DNA of 64,000 nt from the NCBI RefSeq assembly GCF_022809715.1, contig NZ_CP094459.1, positions 3,472,001 through 3,536,000 on the forward strand. Direction: 5' to 3'. Of this stretch, positions 7,833-16,224 are shown in pieces; positions within the stretch are counted from its first letter, which is position 1; the number at the start of each line of letters is the position of its first letter. The translations under genes and the position numbers were made by a program. Origin of the DNA: Burkholderia pyrrocinia. Its GTDB lineage: Bacteria > Pseudomonadota > Gammaproteobacteria > Burkholderiales > Burkholderiaceae. A model generated the notes under the pieces. It did not search any database. It had not been told where the DNA came from and worked only from the letters and a program-made list of their open reading frames with translations.

Positions 7833-9155
7833 ATGACCGGCAGCGCACTTCGCGGCACGAACGGGCGGCTCACGCACGTCCGGCGTGCGTTTGCGCTCGC
7901 CGCGGCGCTGTGGATCGCCGCCCCGGCCGTGTATGCGGACGACGGGATGATCGTGATTCCCGGACGCGGCGAGACGGCCGAAACCGCGCTCGCGCACGCC
8001 AATGCGGCGAGCGGCGGGCAGTTCGGCGGGAATGCGGGGACGGGTTCGGGCGCAGGCATGGTGCCGGACGCGGGGCGCGCGGCGGCAGCTGCTGTCGGTG
8101 TGGGTGGTGCTGTCGGCGCTGTCGGCGCTGTCGGCGCTGTCGGCGCTGTCGGCGCGGGTGGTACTGCCGGCGCGGCCGGTGCTGCCACCGCCGGCTACGC
8201 GGCGCAGCCGGCCGGCACGATGGTCGTGACGAACGTTCCGCCGCCGGCCCCTGCACCGGCCCCCACGCCGATCCCCGTCTACGCAGCCGCTCGCGCGAAC
8301 GCCGCCTACGGCGCGCCGCGCGCCGCCGATCCCAACGCCATCGCGACGGTCGTCGCCGGTACGGCCGAGCCTGCATCGAATCCCGCGCGGCCGGCGCCGC
8401 GGGCAATCGCCGCGCCCGTGGCGGCGGCCCGCGCCGCGTCAGCCGCGTCGGCGCCGCGTGCGCCGATGGCTTCCGCCAACCCGGCCCAGGCGGCCCAAGC
8501 GGCCCCTGCGGCCCAGCCCGCGACGCCGCCCGGCCAGCAGGACCCCGACTCGATCCGGCGCGCGGCCCTCGCGTTCCTGCAGCAGCAGATCGCGGGCCTG
8601 CCCGGCAAGACCACCGCGACAGTCACGACCGCATTTCCGCGCGGTCTCGCCGCGTGCACGACGCTCGAGCCGTTCCTGCCGACCGGCGCACGCCTGTGGG
8701 GCCGCACGACGGTCGGCGTGCGCTGCGCGGGCGAACGGCCGTGGACCGTCTACCTGCAGGCGAAGGTCGCCGTGCAGGCCACCTATTACGTCGCCGCGCG
8801 CCAGATCGCGCCCGGCGAGCCGCTGGGGGCGGCCGACCTGGTCGCCCGCGACGGCGACCTGACGGTGCTGCCGCTCGCGGTGATCACCGATCCGGCGCAG
8901 GCGGTCGGCTCGACCGCGCTCGCGCGCATCTCGGCCGGGCTGCCGCTGCGGCAGGACATGCTGAAGAGCGCGGCGTCGGTGTCGGCCGGCCAGACGGTGA
9001 GGGTCGTCGCGGCCGGCCCCGGTTTCACGATTTCGGCCGAGGGCAGCGTGCTCGCGAATGCGGCGCCCGGCCAGTCGGTGCGGGTGCGGATGGCGGCGGG
9101 CCAGATCGTCACGGCAATCGTCAAGGACGCCGGCACCGTGGAAATTCCGCTGTAG
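7833..9155 (+). CDS. flgA: Flagella basal-body P-ring formation chaperone FlgA, with an expanded low-complexity insert
   Basis: FlgA is the periplasmic chaperone for P-ring (FlgI) assembly. The 440-residue product starts with a Sec signal peptide (RRAFALAAALWIAAPAVYA). The C-terminal half carries the SAF/ChapFlgA fold, with blocks such as WTVYLQAKVAVQATYYVAAR, APGEPLGAADLVARDGDLT and LRQDMLKSAASVSAGQTVRV. FlgA is usually 215-300 residues. Here about 170 residues of Ala/Gly/Pro/Val-rich sequence separate signal and chaperone domains, including a GAV repeat encoded by a 9-bp tandem array. The start has a GAGG Shine-Dalgarno eight bases upstream. It diverges from flgB. Confidence 0.93.
   Translation: MTGSALRGTNGRLTHVRRAFALAAALWIAAPAVYADDGMIVIPGRGETAETALAHANAASGGQFGGNAGTGSGAGMVPDAGRAAAAAVGVGGAVGAVGAVGAVGAVGAGGTAGAAGAATAGYAAQPAGTMVVTNVPPPAPAPAPTPIPVYAAARANAAYGAPRAADPNAIATVVAGTAEPASNPARPAPRAIAAPVAAARAASAASAPRAPMASANPAQAAQAAPAAQPATPPGQQDPDSIRRAALAFLQQQIAGLPGKTTATVTTAFPRGLAACTTLEPFLPTGARLWGRTTVGVRCAGERPWTVYLQAKVAVQATYYVAARQIAPGEPLGAADLVARDGDLTVLPLAVITDPAQAVGSTALARISAGLPLRQDMLKSAASVSAGQTVRVVAAGPGFTISAEGSVLANAAPGQSVRVRMAAGQIVTAIVKDAGTVEIPL
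8106..8150 (+). repeat. 9-bp tandem repeat inside flgA encoding Gly-Ala-Val
   Basis: Five consecutive 9-bp units lie in frame with flgA, one degenerate (GGTGCTGTC) and four identical (GGCGCTGTC), giving GAVGAVGAVGAVGAV. Flanking sequence continues with related Gly/Ala codons. Because the period is a multiple of three, slippage would change the linker length without breaking the frame. Confidence 0.9.
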
Positions 9156-9218
9156 GGACGGATCCCGCCGCAAGATTGCAAAGAATTGTTTATTCGGAGA
9201 ATTTCGGGCTCACGATGC

Positions 9219-9245
9219 TAAAGTTCGGGCCGACCCGGCCGTTAT
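9219..9245 (+). promoter_or_regulatory. Sigma-28 (FliA) promoter upstream of flgM
   Basis: TAAAGTTC at 9219-9226, an 11-bp spacer and GCCGTTAT at 9238-9245 match the flagellar sigma-28 consensus TAAAGTTT-N11-GCCGATAA at 13 of 16 positions with exact spacing. The flgM start codon is at 9274, 28 bp downstream. This gives late-class transcription of flgM and flgN in addition to any read-through from flgA. Confidence 0.85.
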
Positions 9246-9273
9246 CTGGGTCAAACCGTACAGGAAACCCATC

Positions 9274-9603
9274 GTGAAGATCGATTCCACTCCGAAACCG
9301 AGCCCCCTCGCGCCGTCCGGCAGCGGCGCGGCCCGTGCACAATCCGGCGCGGCCCAGTCGTCCGCGCAGGCGGCCGACGCAGGATCGACCGGCGGCGACG
9401 CGACCGTGAACCTGTCGGGTCTGTCCGGCCAGTTGCGCTCGGCATCCGCGTCCGGCAACGCCGATATCGACACGGGCCTGGTCCAGTCGATCAAGGAAGC
9501 GCTGAACAACGGCACGCTGACGATCGACGCGAACAAGATTGCCGACGGCGTATTGAACACCGCCCGCGAACTGCTGCAACAGCAGCGCCCGCAGGGCAGC
9601 TGA
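9274..9603 (+). CDS. flgM: Anti-sigma-28 factor FlgM (GTG start)
   Basis: FlgM binds and inhibits FliA until the hook is complete, then is exported. The 109-residue product has a disordered, Ala/Ser/Pro-rich N-terminal half, as is usual. The C-terminal sigma-binding region includes GNADIDTGLVQSIKEALNNG and LTIDANKIADGVLNTARELL, the FlgM signature. The start GTG at 9274 has an AGGAAA Shine-Dalgarno eight bases upstream, and earlier in-frame codons overlap the flgA 3' end and the sigma-28 promoter. It is followed by flgN after 76 bp, the usual flgMN order. Confidence 0.93.
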   Translation: MKIDSTPKPSPLAPSGSGAARAQSGAAQSSAQAADAGSTGGDATVNLSGLSGQLRSASASGNADIDTGLVQSIKEALNNGTLTIDANKIADGVLNTARELLQQQRPQGS

Positions 9604-9679
9604 GCCGGCCGCCTCGCGGCCGGTCCCCCGGTTTGCCGGCGCGCCGCACCCCGCGCTCCGGCGCGACGAGCATGACGCG

Positions 9680-10120
9680 ATGAGAGAAGAGCTGCTGGCC
9701 ACGGTCAACGACGAACACGCGACGGTCGAGGCGTTCGCGTCCCTGCTCGCCTACGAGGAAAAAGCGCTGACGACGGCGGAGCCGCTCGAGATGCTGCCCG
9801 GGATCGTCGAGAAGAAGAGCGAGCTGATCGACCGGCTCGCGCAGCTCGAACGCACGCGCGACACGCAGCTGTCCGCGCTCGGCTTTGCATCGGGCAAGAA
9901 AGGGATGGACCAGGCCGCCGAGCGCGATGCTCGCCTCGCCGGCCGCTGGCAGTTGCTGCAGCAGGCCGCCGAACGCGCGCGCCGGGCCAACGCGAACAAC
10001 GGGATGCTGATCCGGATCCGGATGGACTACAACGAGCGCGCGCTCGCGGTGCTGCGCTCGGCGCCCGCACCGGCCGGCGTCTACGGCCCCGACGGGCGCG
10101 TGTCGGCGCTGACGCGCTGA
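9680..10120 (+). CDS. flgN: Flagellar export chaperone FlgN (for hook-filament junction proteins)
   Basis: FlgN keeps the junction proteins FlgK and FlgL unfolded and delivers them to the export gate. The 146-residue product is almost entirely helical and charged. Features seen are LLATVNDEHATVEAFASLLA at the N-terminus, EPLEMLPGIVEKKSELIDRL in the middle and NNGMLIRIRMDYNERALAVL near the end, which match the FlgN family pattern. Gene order flgM-flgN supports the call, because sequence conservation in the family is low. A strong hairpin follows the stop codon. Confidence 0.88.
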   Translation: MREELLATVNDEHATVEAFASLLAYEEKALTTAEPLEMLPGIVEKKSELIDRLAQLERTRDTQLSALGFASGKKGMDQAAERDARLAGRWQLLQQAAERARRANANNGMLIRIRMDYNERALAVLRSAPAPAGVYGPDGRVSALTR

Positions 10121-10128
10121 CGTCGCGC

Positions 10129-10153
10129 CGCGCGGCCGCCCGACGGCCGCGCG
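10129..10153 (+). terminator. Hairpin terminator after flgN
   Basis: A perfect 10-bp GC stem (CGCGCGGCCG with CGGCCGCGCG) and a 5-base loop lie 8 bp after the flgN stop. They are followed by a C/T-rich stretch rather than a clean T run. The hairpin lies between convergent genes and may stop transcription from both sides. Confidence 0.6.
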
Positions 10154-10169
10154 CCTGCCTTGCCTTTCC

Positions 10170-12020
10170 TTACAACAGCGGACACGCGGTGACCTGCGTG
10201 CCGCGCTCCACGCACAGCCGCTCGTAGTCGCACAGGTACGCGCGCTCGTCGTCGTCCAGCAGGTCGAGATCGATCAGGTCCCAGTCGTAGCCGACCGTCA
10301 CGATGTTCTCGAACGTCACCGTATCCGGCTGCGCTTCGTCCGGCCGGATGATCACGATGTTCTCGATCCGCACGCCGCCCTTGCCCGGCACGTAGATGCC
10401 CGGCTCGAGCGAAATCACCGCATTCGGCACCAGCCCGTATTTCGCGCCCGGCGCGAAACGCACGCCGCCTTCGTGCACGTGGATCCCGACGCCGTGCCCG
10501 GTGCCGTGGCCGTAATCGTGGCCGTGATCGCGGCACACCTGCCGCACGAGCGCATCGACGTCGCCGCCCGTCGCCGAGGCCGGGAAGCGCGTGACGAGCC
10601 CCTTGATGCAGGCCTTCAGCGCGACCGTGTAGATCTCGCGCTGCCACGGCTGCGCGACCGTATCCGCGCGCGTGCGGCGCAGCACGACGCGCGTGCAGTC
10701 CGTCGCGAAGCCGGCTTCGTAGTACGCACCGCTGTCGAGCAGCACGAGTTCGCCTTCCGTCAGCTCGACGTCGGCGCTCGCCGCCGTGTAGTGCGCGAAC
10801 GCGCTGTTCGCGCCGTTCGCCGCGATCGACGGAAACGTCAGTGCGACCGCCGAGCGCGCGCCGTACGCGTCGTTGATCGTGCGCGCCAGGTCGTATTCGG
10901 TGTGGCGTGCGCCCGGCTCGCCGGTCTTCGCCCAGCGCATCGTCTCGGCGATCGCCGCGGAGCTGCGCGCGAACGCGTCGCGGAACCGGTCGAGCACCGC
11001 CGGCGTCTTAGCGGCCCGCATCGCCTCGACCGGATTGAAGTCGGCATGCCGCGCGTGCGGCCACACGCGGCTCACCGCATCGACGAGCGCGCAGTTCACC
11101 GATTCGAAGCCGTAGCACACGTGATCGACCGCGAACTGCGCGAGAAAGCGCTCGAGCGCCGCGACGTCGCGCCGGATCACGTGCAGCGCCGGATACGACT
11201 CGAGCGCGACTTCGCAGCGGTCGCAGCCTTCCGGCAGGAACAGCGCGACCTCCCCGCCGACCGCGAACAGGAAGCCGAGATGCGACGACGCATTCGGGAT
11301 GTGATAGCCGCGGCTGTTCAGCAAATACGCGAGATCGTCCGACGCGCAGGTGAAGAACGCGGCCTTGCCGTCGGCCGCGCCGGTATGCGCGGCGAGCTTG
11401 CGGTTCAGCGTGTCGAGGTTCTGCGCGACGCTCAGGCCCGTCATCGATTCCGGCAGCTCGAAGATCGGCCGCTCGACGACCCAGCCCGGCAGCGCGATCG
11501 CGCGGTCGATCTCGCGATCGGCGAGGCTCGTCCAGTCGAGCACCGCGGCCTGCGTCTGCTCGAGCAACCGGTCGCGCTGCGCGACGCTGATCCGCAGCCC
11601 GTCGTAGCCGACCCGCGCGAGCCGGCTCGCATGCGCGACCAGCCAGTCGGCCATCGCCTGCCAGATCGTCAGGTTCATCCCGAGCTTCTCGATGCGCACG
11701 CGCGCCGGATCGCACTGCTGCTCGGCCTGCAGGTGATAACGGCCGTCGACGAACAGCACGAACGGCGGCACGCCGAGCGCCCGCGCGGTCTCCGCGCTCA
11801 GGAAGATCCCGCAGCCGGCCGAGCCGTCGAAGCCCGACAGCGCGTAGCGCGGGTTATTGCTGCGCGGCAGGTACTCGGTGACGTATTCGTCCTGCGACGT
11901 GACCACCACCGCGTCGAGCCGCGCGGCGTCGAGCAGGCGCGACAGGCCGGCCTGCGTGTCGGCGACGGACGCGTCGTAGGGGGGAAGGCCGGAGAAGCTG
12001 TATTTCAGTCGATCGATCAT
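10170..12020 (-). CDS. M24-family aminopeptidase P (Xaa-Pro aminopeptidase, long form)
   Basis: This enzyme is predicted to remove N-terminal residues that precede proline, using two metal ions in the cytoplasm. The 616-residue length fits the long aminopeptidase P subfamily, with two creatinase-like N-terminal domains, a catalytic pita-bread domain and a C-terminal extension. Metal ligands are visible in LLDSGAYYEAGFATDCTRVV (two Asp), GHDYGHGTGHGVGIHVHEGG (His) and SLEPGIYVPGKGGVRIENIV (two Glu). The start at 12020 gives MIDRLKYSFSGLPPYDASVA. It stands alone, convergent with flgN and divergent from the HTH-cupin gene. There is no signal peptide. Confidence 0.93.
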   Translation of the reverse strand: MIDRLKYSFSGLPPYDASVADTQAGLSRLLDAARLDAVVVTSQDEYVTEYLPRSNNPRYALSGFDGSAGCGIFLSAETARALGVPPFVLFVDGRYHLQAEQQCDPARVRIEKLGMNLTIWQAMADWLVAHASRLARVGYDGLRISVAQRDRLLEQTQAAVLDWTSLADREIDRAIALPGWVVERPIFELPESMTGLSVAQNLDTLNRKLAAHTGAADGKAAFFTCASDDLAYLLNSRGYHIPNASSHLGFLFAVGGEVALFLPEGCDRCEVALESYPALHVIRRDVAALERFLAQFAVDHVCYGFESVNCALVDAVSRVWPHARHADFNPVEAMRAAKTPAVLDRFRDAFARSSAAIAETMRWAKTGEPGARHTEYDLARTINDAYGARSAVALTFPSIAANGANSAFAHYTAASADVELTEGELVLLDSGAYYEAGFATDCTRVVLRRTRADTVAQPWQREIYTVALKACIKGLVTRFPASATGGDVDALVRQVCRDHGHDYGHGTGHGVGIHVHEGGVRFAPGAKYGLVPNAVISLEPGIYVPGKGGVRIENIVIIRPDEAQPDTVTFENIVTVGYDWDLIDLDLLDDDERAYLCDYERLCVERGTQVTACPLL

Positions 12021-12450
12021 CGGATGCCCACGTTATCCATGGTTGTCGGCGGCCGGCGGCGTGACGCGGCGGGGCGCATGCCTGAAGCAGGCTTGTCGCG
12101 GCACGGCGCCGATGGTCGGGCGACGCGCGGCACTGCACGCCGCCGGGCCGCTGTGCAGTGCCAGCGGCAGGTCCGCGGAAATTTTTGTCTCACTTAACTT
12201 TGTTTGATGCGCGCGACAGAATCTAGAGCACGCTGAAATTGAGGTCAAGCCAAAATTTTCGTAGGACTAAAATCGGCGACACGGTTCCGCACGCAGGCGC
12301 AGCGTGGCCTCGCCCGGCGACACCGCGCGGTACAATGCGCCGGCATCGTCGTCCCGACGGCCGTGCTTCGTGCGATGCGCGGAAAGCAACGTCCCGGCGA
12401 CTGCACCGCCCCTCCGCTCGCCTCCCGACTCGTTGCCACGAAAGAGATTC
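12021..12450. promoter_or_regulatory. Divergent aminopeptidase / HTH-cupin control region with a palindromic operator
   Basis: A 430-bp gap separates the two divergent genes. At 12255-12273 there is an imperfect palindrome ATTTTCGTAGGACTAAAAT (arms match at 7 of 8 positions around AGG), in an A/T-rich patch that stands out from its surroundings. A weak promoter-like pair TTGAGG (12239-12244) and TAGGAC (12262-12267), spacer 17, overlaps it. I infer that this is the operator of the HTH-cupin regulator downstream, because such proteins often autoregulate. Nothing else is recognisable here. Confidence 0.45.
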
Positions 12451-13251
12451 ATGGATTCAGACATCATGCGTATCGGCCAGCGCATTCGCCGCCTGCGCCG
12501 GGAAGCGAAGAAGACGCTGCTGGAAGTCGCGACCGAAGCGAAGCTGTCGGTCGGGTTCCTGTCGCAGGTCGAGCGCCATCTCACGGGCATCTCGCTGTCG
12601 TCGCTCGTCAATGTCGCGAAGGCGCTGGGCGTGCCGCTCGGCGCGCTGATCGACCAGCCGCGCCAGGCGCAGCCCGATTCGCACGAAGGCAGCCGCAAGC
12701 CGTACGCGGTCGACAGCGCGTCGCAGTGGTACGAACGGCTGTCCACCACGTTCGACGGCAGCCAGATCAACGCGGTCAAGGTGCAGATGATGGAAGGCTA
12801 CCGCTCGGAATGGGTGTCGCACGGCGGCGACGAATTCGTCTACGTGCTGACCGGCCGCATCTGCTATACGGTAGGCAAGAAGGATTACCCGCTGGCGCCC
12901 GGCGACTCGCTGCACTTCGACGCGCGCAAGCGGCATCGCGTCGCCAACGTGGGCGACGGGCCCGCCGAACTGATCGTGGTCGGCACGCTGCCGCTGTTCG
13001 ACGACAGTTGCGCCGAATTCGTGTCCGCGACGATGGAAATCAGGCAGCCCGAGCCCGGCGTGCGCATTGCGCCGGGCGAGCCGCGCGCGAGCCGCCGCGA
13101 ACCGGCGCCGAAACGCGGCCGCGACGCCGATCCGGCACGGCCGGCCGGCGCGGCGGAAAAGAAGGCTGCGGCCAAGCCGCGCGCATCGGTCGGCAAACGT
13201 CCGGCGACCGCAACCCCGGCGCGCAAGGCAGCCGCGCGCAAGAAGCCGTAA
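12451..13251 (+). CDS. XRE-family transcriptional regulator with C-terminal cupin and a histone-like basic tail
   Basis: This is a predicted one-component regulator. Residues 6-62 are a helix-turn-helix of the XRE type (RRLRREAKKTLLEVATEAKL then SVGFLSQVERHLTGISLSSL). A cupin sensor domain follows at about 100-185 (SHGGDEFVYVLTGRICYTVG, PLAPGDSLHFDARKRHRVAN). The last 60 or so residues are Lys/Arg/Ala/Pro-rich (AAEKKAAAKPRASVGKRPAT onward), like histone H1-type tails and unlike ordinary HTH-cupin proteins, which stop at about 190 residues. The start ATG at 12451 is weakly preceded by AAAGAG. The ligand is unknown. A palindromic site lies about 180 bp upstream. Confidence 0.88.
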   Translation: MDSDIMRIGQRIRRLRREAKKTLLEVATEAKLSVGFLSQVERHLTGISLSSLVNVAKALGVPLGALIDQPRQAQPDSHEGSRKPYAVDSASQWYERLSTTFDGSQINAVKVQMMEGYRSEWVSHGGDEFVYVLTGRICYTVGKKDYPLAPGDSLHFDARKRHRVANVGDGPAELIVVGTLPLFDDSCAEFVSATMEIRQPEPGVRIAPGEPRASRREPAPKRGRDADPARPAGAAEKKAAAKPRASVGKRPATATPARKAAARKKP

Positions 13252-13302
13252 CGGCTGGCGGCCGCGCGCCGCCCGCCACCCGCCGCCGTCATACCTGCCG
13301 CC

Positions 13303-14544
13303 TTATTCGCCGATCGCGAGCGCCTGCGCGACGGCCTGGATCCGCGCGCGATGCACGGCATCCTTGATCTTCTCCGCCTCGTTGCCGATGCCGCGCGCGA
13401 TCGCGCCGGCATCGACGCTGCGCGCGGCCGCGAGCGCCACGCGCAGCCGCTCGGCCTGCGGATAAGGCTGCGCGTCGAGCCCGAGCCGCCCGCGCGCATC
13501 CGATTCGCAGGCCTGCAGCATCTCGGCGAAACGCGCCGGCTTGCGCAGCGCGTCGCTGCGCTCGAACAGCCGTACCAGCGCGGCCGCGCCCATCTCCATC
13601 ACGCGATGCAGGTTGCCGTGCTCGCGTGCGACCACGAGCGCCAGATCGCGGCAATCGTTCGGCACGCGCAGCCGCTCGCACAACGGCTTGAGCAGGTCGA
13701 CGCTGCGGCCCTCGTGGCCGACGTGGCGCGGCAGCACGTCCGCCGGCGTCGTCGCCTTGCCGAGATCGTGCGTGAGCGCCGCGAAGCGCACCGGCAGCGA
13801 ATAGCCCTGCTTCGCCGCGTAGTCGACGACCATCATCACGTGCACGCCCGTATCGACTTCCGGGTGATAGTCGGCGCGCTGCGGCACGCCCCACAGCGCA
13901 TCGACCTCGGGCAGGACGCGCGCGAGCGCGCCGCAGTCGCGCAGCACCGCGAACATCCGCGACGGCTTCGCCTCCATCAGCCCGCGCGCGATTTCCTGCC
14001 ACACGCGCTCGGGCACCAGCGCGTCGGCCTCGCCTGCGTCGACCATCCGCCGCATCAGCGCGAGCGTTTCGTCGGCGACCGTGAAATCCGCGAACCGCGC
14101 GGCGAAGCGCGCAATCCGCAGGATCCGCACCGGATCCTCGACGAACGCGTCGCTCACGTGCCGGAACACGCGCGCGCGCAGGTCGGCCTGCCCGTCGAAC
14201 GGGTCGATCACGGGCCCGACCAGCGCGCCCTCCGGGCTCACCTCGCGCGCCATCGCGTTGATCGTCAGGTCGCGCCGCGCGAGATCCTCGTCGAGCGTCA
14301 CGTCCGGCGCGTAATGGAACTGGAAGCCGTGATAGCCGGCCGCCGTCTTGCGCTCGGTGCGCGCCAGCGCGTATTCCTCCTGCGTGTGCGGATGCAGGAA
14401 CACCGGAAAATCCTTGCCGACCGGCCGGAAGCCCTGCGCGGCCATCTGCTCGGGCGTCGCGCCCACCACCACGTAGTCGCGGTCCTGCACGGGCACGCCG
14501 AGCAATTCGTCGCGGATCGCACCGCCTACTGCGTAGATGTTCAT
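13303..14544 (-). CDS. cca: Multifunctional CCA-adding enzyme (tRNA nucleotidyltransferase / HD phosphohydrolase)
   Basis: This enzyme adds and repairs the 3' CCA of tRNAs. The 413-residue product has the class II nucleotidyltransferase head (MNIYAVGGAIRDELLGVPVQ), the RRDLTINAMA motif near residue 95 and the tRNA-binding neck (EDPVRILRIARFAARF). It also has a C-terminal HD domain with 2',3'-phosphodiesterase and phosphatase activity (VRFAALTHDLGKATTPADVL, REHGNLHRV). This three-domain form is usual in beta- and gamma-proteobacteria. The start codon overlaps the stop of the upstream GST gene (ATGA), so the two are coupled. Confidence 0.96.
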   Translation of the reverse strand: MNIYAVGGAIRDELLGVPVQDRDYVVVGATPEQMAAQGFRPVGKDFPVFLHPHTQEEYALARTERKTAAGYHGFQFHYAPDVTLDEDLARRDLTINAMAREVSPEGALVGPVIDPFDGQADLRARVFRHVSDAFVEDPVRILRIARFAARFADFTVADETLALMRRMVDAGEADALVPERVWQEIARGLMEAKPSRMFAVLRDCGALARVLPEVDALWGVPQRADYHPEVDTGVHVMMVVDYAAKQGYSLPVRFAALTHDLGKATTPADVLPRHVGHEGRSVDLLKPLCERLRVPNDCRDLALVVAREHGNLHRVMEMGAAALVRLFERSDALRKPARFAEMLQACESDARGRLGLDAQPYPQAERLRVALAAARSVDAGAIARGIGNEAEKIKDAVHRARIQAVAQALAIGE

Positions 14545-15188
14545 GGCTGCGGCTCGTATTCGGCGATCACGTTGGTCTCGCGGCGCGCCGCGTCGATCCA
14601 CCGCTGCACCGCCGGCAGCGCCGTCACGCGCGCCGCGTAGCCGGCCGCGTCCGGCGACAGGCCCGGCTCGTACGTGTTGAAGCGCATCACGACGGGCGCA
14701 TACATCGCATCGGCGATCCCGAACTCGCCGAACAGGAACGGCCCGCCCGACGCCTCGAGGCACGCGCTCCACAGCGCGTCGATGCGCGCGACATCGGCGA
14801 GCGCGTCGGGCGTCGCGCCGCGCCCCGGCATCGACGCGCGCACGTTCATGCCCATCTGCGTGCGCAGCGCCGCGAAGCCCGAATGCATCTCGGCCGCGAT
14901 GCAGCGTGCATGCGCGCGTTCGAGCGGATCGGCCGGCCACATCGGGAACTGCGGATAGCGCTCGGCGAGCGTCTCGGCGATCGCGAGCGAATCCCAGATC
15001 GCGACGCCGTGGTCGTCGACCAGGCACGGCACCTTGCCGGACGGCGAATACTCGAGGATGCGCGCGGCCGTGTCGTCGCGGCGCAACTCGACCGCGATCT
15101 CGTCGAACGGGATGCCGAAATGCACGAGCAGCAGCCACGGGCGCATCGACCACGACGAGTAGTTCTTGTCTCCAATGACGAGTTTCAT
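14541..15188 (-). CDS. Glutathione S-transferase family protein
   Basis: The 215-residue product has the two-domain GST architecture. The N-terminal thioredoxin-like domain starts MKLVIGDKNYSSWSMRPWLL, with the Ser-rich active-site segment SSWSMRPW, and has the glutathione-binding PSGKVPCLVDD with cis-Pro and the DSLAIAETLAERYP motif. The helical C-terminal domain includes FLFGEFGIADAMYAPVVMRF. These features place it in the family of bacterial GSTs related to YfcF/maleylacetoacetate isomerase-like proteins. The substrate is unknown. It lies between the NDUFA9-like gene (about 65 bp upstream) and cca (4-bp overlap), probably in one transcript. Confidence 0.9.
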   Translation of the reverse strand: MKLVIGDKNYSSWSMRPWLLLVHFGIPFDEIAVELRRDDTAARILEYSPSGKVPCLVDDHGVAIWDSLAIAETLAERYPQFPMWPADPLERAHARCIAAEMHSGFAALRTQMGMNVRASMPGRGATPDALADVARIDALWSACLEASGGPFLFGEFGIADAMYAPVVMRFNTYEPGLSPDAAGYAARVTALPAVQRWIDAARRETNVIAEYEPQP

Positions 15189-15252
15189 GACGGTGTTCCG
15201 GAAAACGCGAAGGTGGAAAGGAAGAGGCTGAACGACGGCATCCCGGCCGCGC

Positions 15253-16212
15253 CTAGCGGCGCGAGCGGAACCAGTCGAACCGCGACCGCTCCGCGGCCTT
15301 GCCGAGATACGCGGGCGCAATGCTTTCGAGACTCGCGGGCGAGATCCCGAGTTCCGGCGCGAGCGGCCCCGACAGCACGTTCGGCACCGACATCGACGCG
15401 AGATTGTCGCGCGTGAGTACCGGTTCGCCGGGCAGGCACTCGAACACGCTTGCCTGCAGCCGCGCGAGCGCGTCGGGCAGCCGCACGATGCGTGCCTGCC
15501 GGCCGACCAGCGTGCCGCAATAGCGCACCAGCTGCTCGAGCGTATAGACGGTCGGGCCGCCGAGCTCGTAGGTCTTGCCGTGCGCGGCCGCGAGATCGAG
15601 CGTGTTGACGAACGCGCGCACGACATCGCCGACGAACACCGGCTGGAAGCGCGCGTCGGGCATCGCGAGCGGCAGCACGGGCACCGTGCGCTGCAGGTTC
15701 GCGAACGTATTGAGGAATGAGTCGCCGGGGCCGAACACGACCGACGGGCGGAAGATCGTCAGCTCGAGCGAATCGGTCGCCGCGATCGCATGCAGCGCCG
15801 CTTCGCCGTCGCCCTTCGAGCGCTGGTACATGCTCGCGCCGTGCGAATCGGCGCCGAGCGCGCTCATGTGCAGCAGGCGCCGCACGCCGACCTCGGTGCA
15901 CGCGCTCGCGAGCGCGGCCGGCAGCGCGACGTGCGCGCGCTCGAAACCGGGCCCGTACGGCGTGCCGCGGCCGCCGTGCAGCACGCCGACCAGATTGATC
16001 GCCGCGTGCGCGCCGGCGACGAAGCGCGCGAGCGTGCGCGTGTCGAGCGCTTCGAGCTCGACGATCTCGACCGGCAGCATCTGCAGATGGCGCGCGTGGT
16101 CGCGCCGCCGCGTGCCGATCCGTACCTGCTTGCCGGCGTCGATCAGCGCATTGACGAGCCGGCTGCCGATGAAGCCGGTGCCGCCCAGCAGCGCGACGGT
16201 CTGACGATCCAT
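15253..16212 (-). CDS. NAD(P)-binding complex I assembly-like protein (NDUFA9/atypical SDR family)
   Basis: The 319-residue product starts with a Rossmann fingerprint, VALLGGTGFIGSRLVNALID, and carries the atypical SDR pattern LLHMSALGAD...YQRSKGDGEA (the Tyr-x-x-x-Lys position is YQRSK). The C-terminal half resembles the NDUFA9-like proteins of proteobacteria (FQPVFVGDVVRAFVNTLDLA, YELGGPTVYTLEQLVRYCGT). These may act in quinone or respiratory-complex maintenance, but the exact role is unknown. The ATG at 16212 is chosen because AGGAG lies eight bases upstream; an upstream GTG would overlap that site. Structured repeat B begins only 13 bp upstream. Confidence 0.88.
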   Translation of the reverse strand: MDRQTVALLGGTGFIGSRLVNALIDAGKQVRIGTRRRDHARHLQMLPVEIVELEALDTRTLARFVAGAHAAINLVGVLHGGRGTPYGPGFERAHVALPAALASACTEVGVRRLLHMSALGADSHGASMYQRSKGDGEAALHAIAATDSLELTIFRPSVVFGPGDSFLNTFANLQRTVPVLPLAMPDARFQPVFVGDVVRAFVNTLDLAAAHGKTYELGGPTVYTLEQLVRYCGTLVGRQARIVRLPDALARLQASVFECLPGEPVLTRDNLASMSVPNVLSGPLAPELGISPASLESIAPAYLGKAAERSRFDWFRSRR

Positions 16213-16224
16213 GTTCGACACTCC

